Assembly: GCF_019931755.1 (NCBI RefSeq)
Contig: NZ_CP082918.1
Coordinates: forward strand, 2,522,001 to 2,586,000
Direction of reading: 5' to 3'
DNA from: Sutcliffiella horikoshii
Lineage (GTDB): Bacteria; Bacillota; Bacilli; Bacillales; Bacillaceae_I
Length of the DNA: 64,000 bases
Each line of letters opens with the position of its first letter. The first letter of the stretch is position 1. Of the stretch, positions 62,046-64,000 are shown in pieces. A model generated the notes under the pieces. The model was given only the letters and a program-made list of their open reading frames with translations, was not told the origin of the DNA and searched no databases. The position numbers and the translations under genes are program-made.

Positions 62046-62807
62046 CTATCCGTGATTCAATTCAAAGTGTTCTTCATGTAGCTGAATGAGGGTTAAATCT
62101 TTGTTTAGCTCCTTAATCTTTAATGCTAAACTTTCCACCCCAAATATCTCAGTAAAGGTATGGCTTCCAACAAGTAGATTTACACCTGCAAACTTGGCAT
62201 ATTGAATGGTATATAAACTTGACTCTCCAGTTATGTATGTATCGCAACCATAATCAAGGGCAAATTTTATATGGTCAGTTGAATGACCTGCGCCAGTTAA
62301 CACCCCTACTTTCTTTACCTTATCCTCATGATTTTTCCACGCTCTTACAGGCTCGTCCAACTCCGTGCTCATTCTTTCTACAAGGCACTCAAAACTTTTA
62401 GCTTCGTTAAACTCACCGATACCAGGTACACTAAAATTCTTGTACTCGGAAAAACGAATGATGTTATCAATACCAATTTTATTCATCAATGAAGTGCATG
62501 TACCAAAATCAATGTAATCCAGTGGACCATGGATCCAGAAATGGCTGATGTTATACTCTTTTAATCTCTTTATACATTCCTCTTTTAACCCATATATAAA
62601 GTCCCATGTGTCATGGTGAGTTATGATTAAATAGACCTTTGCGGCTTTTGCCTGTTCAATCACTTCGATTGAAAGATTGGTCGAATACCCAATTGTCTTT
62701 ATTAAGGTATTGGAGGTATTAGTGAATCCGTAATCGTCATCAAACTCCTCCAATAACTCTCTAGGAAAAAGCTCATGAATCATAGTTTTAAATTTTGTGA
62801 TTTCCAT
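62046..62807 (-). CDS. Nif3-like dinuclear metal centre protein
   Basis: 253 residues of the NIF3/GTP cyclohydrolase I type 2 family. Metal ligands: YLIITHHDTWDF near residue 59, GPLDYIDFG near 94 (variant site), and GSHTFTEIFGVE near 217 with His and Glu. KVGVLTGAGHSTDHIKFALDYGCDTYITGE near 170-200 is the family core. Function in bacteria not settled. It differs from the usual housekeeping member (YqfO type) in being short and lacking the inserted domain. ATG with AGGGAGGG upstream. Confidence 0.88.
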   Translation of the reverse strand: MEITKFKTMIHELFPRELLEEFDDDYGFTNTSNTLIKTIGYSTNLSIEVIEQAKAAKVYLIITHHDTWDFIYGLKEECIKRLKEYNISHFWIHGPLDYIDFGTCTSLMNKIGIDNIIRFSEYKNFSVPGIGEFNEAKSFECLVERMSTELDEPVRAWKNHEDKVKKVGVLTGAGHSTDHIKFALDYGCDTYITGESSLYTIQYAKFAGVNLLVGSHTFTEIFGVESLALKIKELNKDLTLIQLHEEHFELNHG

Positions 62808-62922
62808 AAAATCCCTCCCTCTGCATATACCAATTATTTCAAATTATAGTCATTAACTCAATACTAATTTCCCAAAATCATAATCTCTTGTCATTAATTG
62901 TCATTCGGATTTTCATATTGGC

Positions 62923-63131
62923 GATGAGGACCTCTCTCCTCCTTATTTTTCTTCACCGAGGTCTTCATAACGTCAATGAGGACCTCTCTCCTCCTAATTT
63001 ATCGTCACTGAAGTCTTCATAACGGCGATGAGGACCTTTCTCTTCCTAATTCCTTGTCACTGAGGTCTTCATTACCGCGATGAGGGACCTTTCTCCTCCT
63101 GATTTCTTGTCACCAAGGTCATCATCGCGTC
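62923..63131 (+). repeat. 52-bp tandem repeat array B2 (four units)
   Basis: Units start at 62923, 62975, 63027 and 63079, exactly 52 bp apart; the fourth has one extra G. The unit is RATGAGGACCTYTCTCCTCCT, an AT-rich stretch, TCACnGAGGTCTTCATaacG. GAGGTCTTCAT-N7-ATGAGGACCTC spans the first junction as an 11-bp dyad. It is the same family as B1 and also ends with CGAtCCAG-ATT. The 422-bp gap 62808-63229 holds only this array and the permease terminator. Confidence 0.92.
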
Positions 63132-63171
63132 GATCCAGTATTACCTTGAAGACTAACCACTATTAAACAAT

Positions 63172-63217
63172 TAAAAATTTAAAAGCAGGCTTCATTCGTA
63201 ATGGAATAAAACCTGCC
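63172..63217 (-). terminator. Permease gene terminator
   Basis: Minus-strand GGCAGG and CCTGCT with an inner TTCCATT/AATGAA pairing, followed by TTTAAATTTTT, 13 bases after the stop. Confidence 0.78.
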
Positions 63218-63229
63218 ACGATCATTATT

Positions 63230-64000
63230 TTAAATTTCTAACTCACGTAACATCTTTTTCCTTGAATAAAAGTAATACACCGTCTGTATTAGTAAGTAAA
63301 CTCCAGAGATGCTTGCAAAATGAACTAGAAATTGCGGATTCTCCATGATTCCACCAATATCCTGTGCAAAGGAGAAAACATAAACATACGCCAAACTGCA
63401 TCCTAGTAGCGGAGTAAAGAAGAACAGCACACTCATTTCCTTTGAAACAAGCTTCCTTATCTCTCTTTTAGTTATCCCAATCTTAAATAGCTTTTTATAT
63501 TTGGCTTTCTCCTCTTCTGTGTTGGAGAAGATGTTCAGGTATAAAAGGATGAAGGATCCAAAGAAGAAAAGAATGCTGATGAAGGTGGTGACAAAGAACA
63601 TGATTTTCGAAGAGCTTCTAAGGTGATTGTAATCTACCACTTTGGATACTGGCTTCAAAATCTGTTTTGTTTCTTCCACATCATAGACCTCTCGTACACT
63701 TTCCAATGGAGGGGTAGACTTGTTGATTTCCTCCAATCTGTTTTCCAAGTCCTCTGAAATTGCTTCTGTTAATTTCCAGTCGGCAAAGTTTAAAAGATGC
63801 ATCTTAACCTCATCTCCAATTAGATCCTTGCTTAACTGTTGAAACACCGTATCATTGACAACCAATATGGAATAAGGTGTATATCTATGAAAGTTTAACT
63901 GCTTATCAATGATAGTTTTTTTAAGAGAATATTTAAACTGAGCATCTCCATCTTTAAATTCAAGACCGTTATCATATATGCTATCGCCTGAAGTAGCTCT
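63230..64000 (-). CDS. ABC transporter permease (FtsX/BceB-like), N-terminus beyond the window
   Basis: The last 256 residues are visible; the frame is open through the window edge at 64000. An extracellular-type stretch (residues ~1-130 of the part) is followed by three membrane segments (IMFFVTTFISILFFFGSFILL; VLFFFTPLLGCSLAYVYVFS; VHFASISGVYLLIQTVYYFY), with KKLFKIGITKREIRKLVSKE between the first two. This is the typical end of an FtsX-like permease of the BceB/YxdM type that helps against peptide antibiotics. The ATPase gene is not in view. Confidence 0.83.
   Translation of the reverse strand, partial: RATSGDSIYDNGLEFKDGDAQFKYSLKKTIIDKQLNFHRYTPYSILVVNDTVFQQLSKDLIGDEVKMHLLNFADWKLTEAISEDLENRLEEINKSTPPLESVREVYDVEETKQILKPVSKVVDYNHLRSSSKIMFFVTTFISILFFFGSFILLYLNIFSNTEEEKAKYKKLFKIGITKREIRKLVSKEMSVLFFFTPLLGCSLAYVYVFSFAQDIGGIMENPQFLVHFASISGVYLLIQTVYYFYSRKKMLRELEI

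Overview
The window looks like chromosome of an endospore-forming Bacillaceae bacterium (Bacillus sensu lato). It carries the spoIIA-sigF, spoVA and spoIIM sporulation genes, mciZ, a fur gene and a katA with PerR-type boxes, Shine-Dalgarno sites of the AGGAGG type, many TTG and GTG starts, and AT-rich intergenic DNA. The species cannot be fixed from the sequence. No rRNA, tRNA, CRISPR array, prophage or complete insertion sequence was found.

Positions 1-21.6 kb are a conserved core, almost all on the minus strand, in nearly the gene order of B. subtilis: ribD (cut by the window edge) behind an FMN riboswitch, ppiB, lysA, the seven-gene spoVA operon, spoIIAA-spoIIAB-sigF, dacF, the nucleoside genes deoB-punA-pdp, xerD, yqzK, fur, spoIIM, yqxK, nudF, then divergent mciZ, yqkF and yqkE. 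Promoter-like sequences for sigma-H, sigma-F/G, sigma-G and sigma-E lie where the sporulation cascade predicts them. Iron and peroxide control is suggested by PerR/Fur boxes before fur and katA.

Positions 21.7-48.5 kb are an accessory region inserted between yqkE and yqkD, which are neighbours in B. subtilis. It opens with catalase and holds mostly one-gene or two-gene units: Nudix hydrolases, nucleotidyltransferases, acetyltransferase, methyltransferase, glyoxalase-fold proteins, a phosphotransferase, a PP2C-like phosphatase, peptidase E, a haloperoxidase-like protein and small membrane proteins. One coherent metabolic block (38.2-41.8 kb: CoA-transferase, thiolase, HMG-CoA lyase) should channel acetoacetate to acetyl-CoA.

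Positions 48.6-64 kb continue with yqkD, esterases and lipases, a nitroreductase, a LysE-type exporter, ysnE, an XRE regulator with a partner membrane protein and a strong palindromic operator, a secreted lipase, an SGNH hydrolase, a Nif3-like protein and the end of an ABC permease gene.

The most unexpected structure is intergenic. Two six-unit arrays carry GTAGAAG exactly every 21 bp, and four arrays have a 51-53 bp period with a dyad in the unit. Both periods are close to whole numbers of DNA helical turns. Most arrays lie beside a Rho-independent terminator. A separate GC-rich dispersed repeat occurs as an inverted pair near 1.8-2.1 kb.
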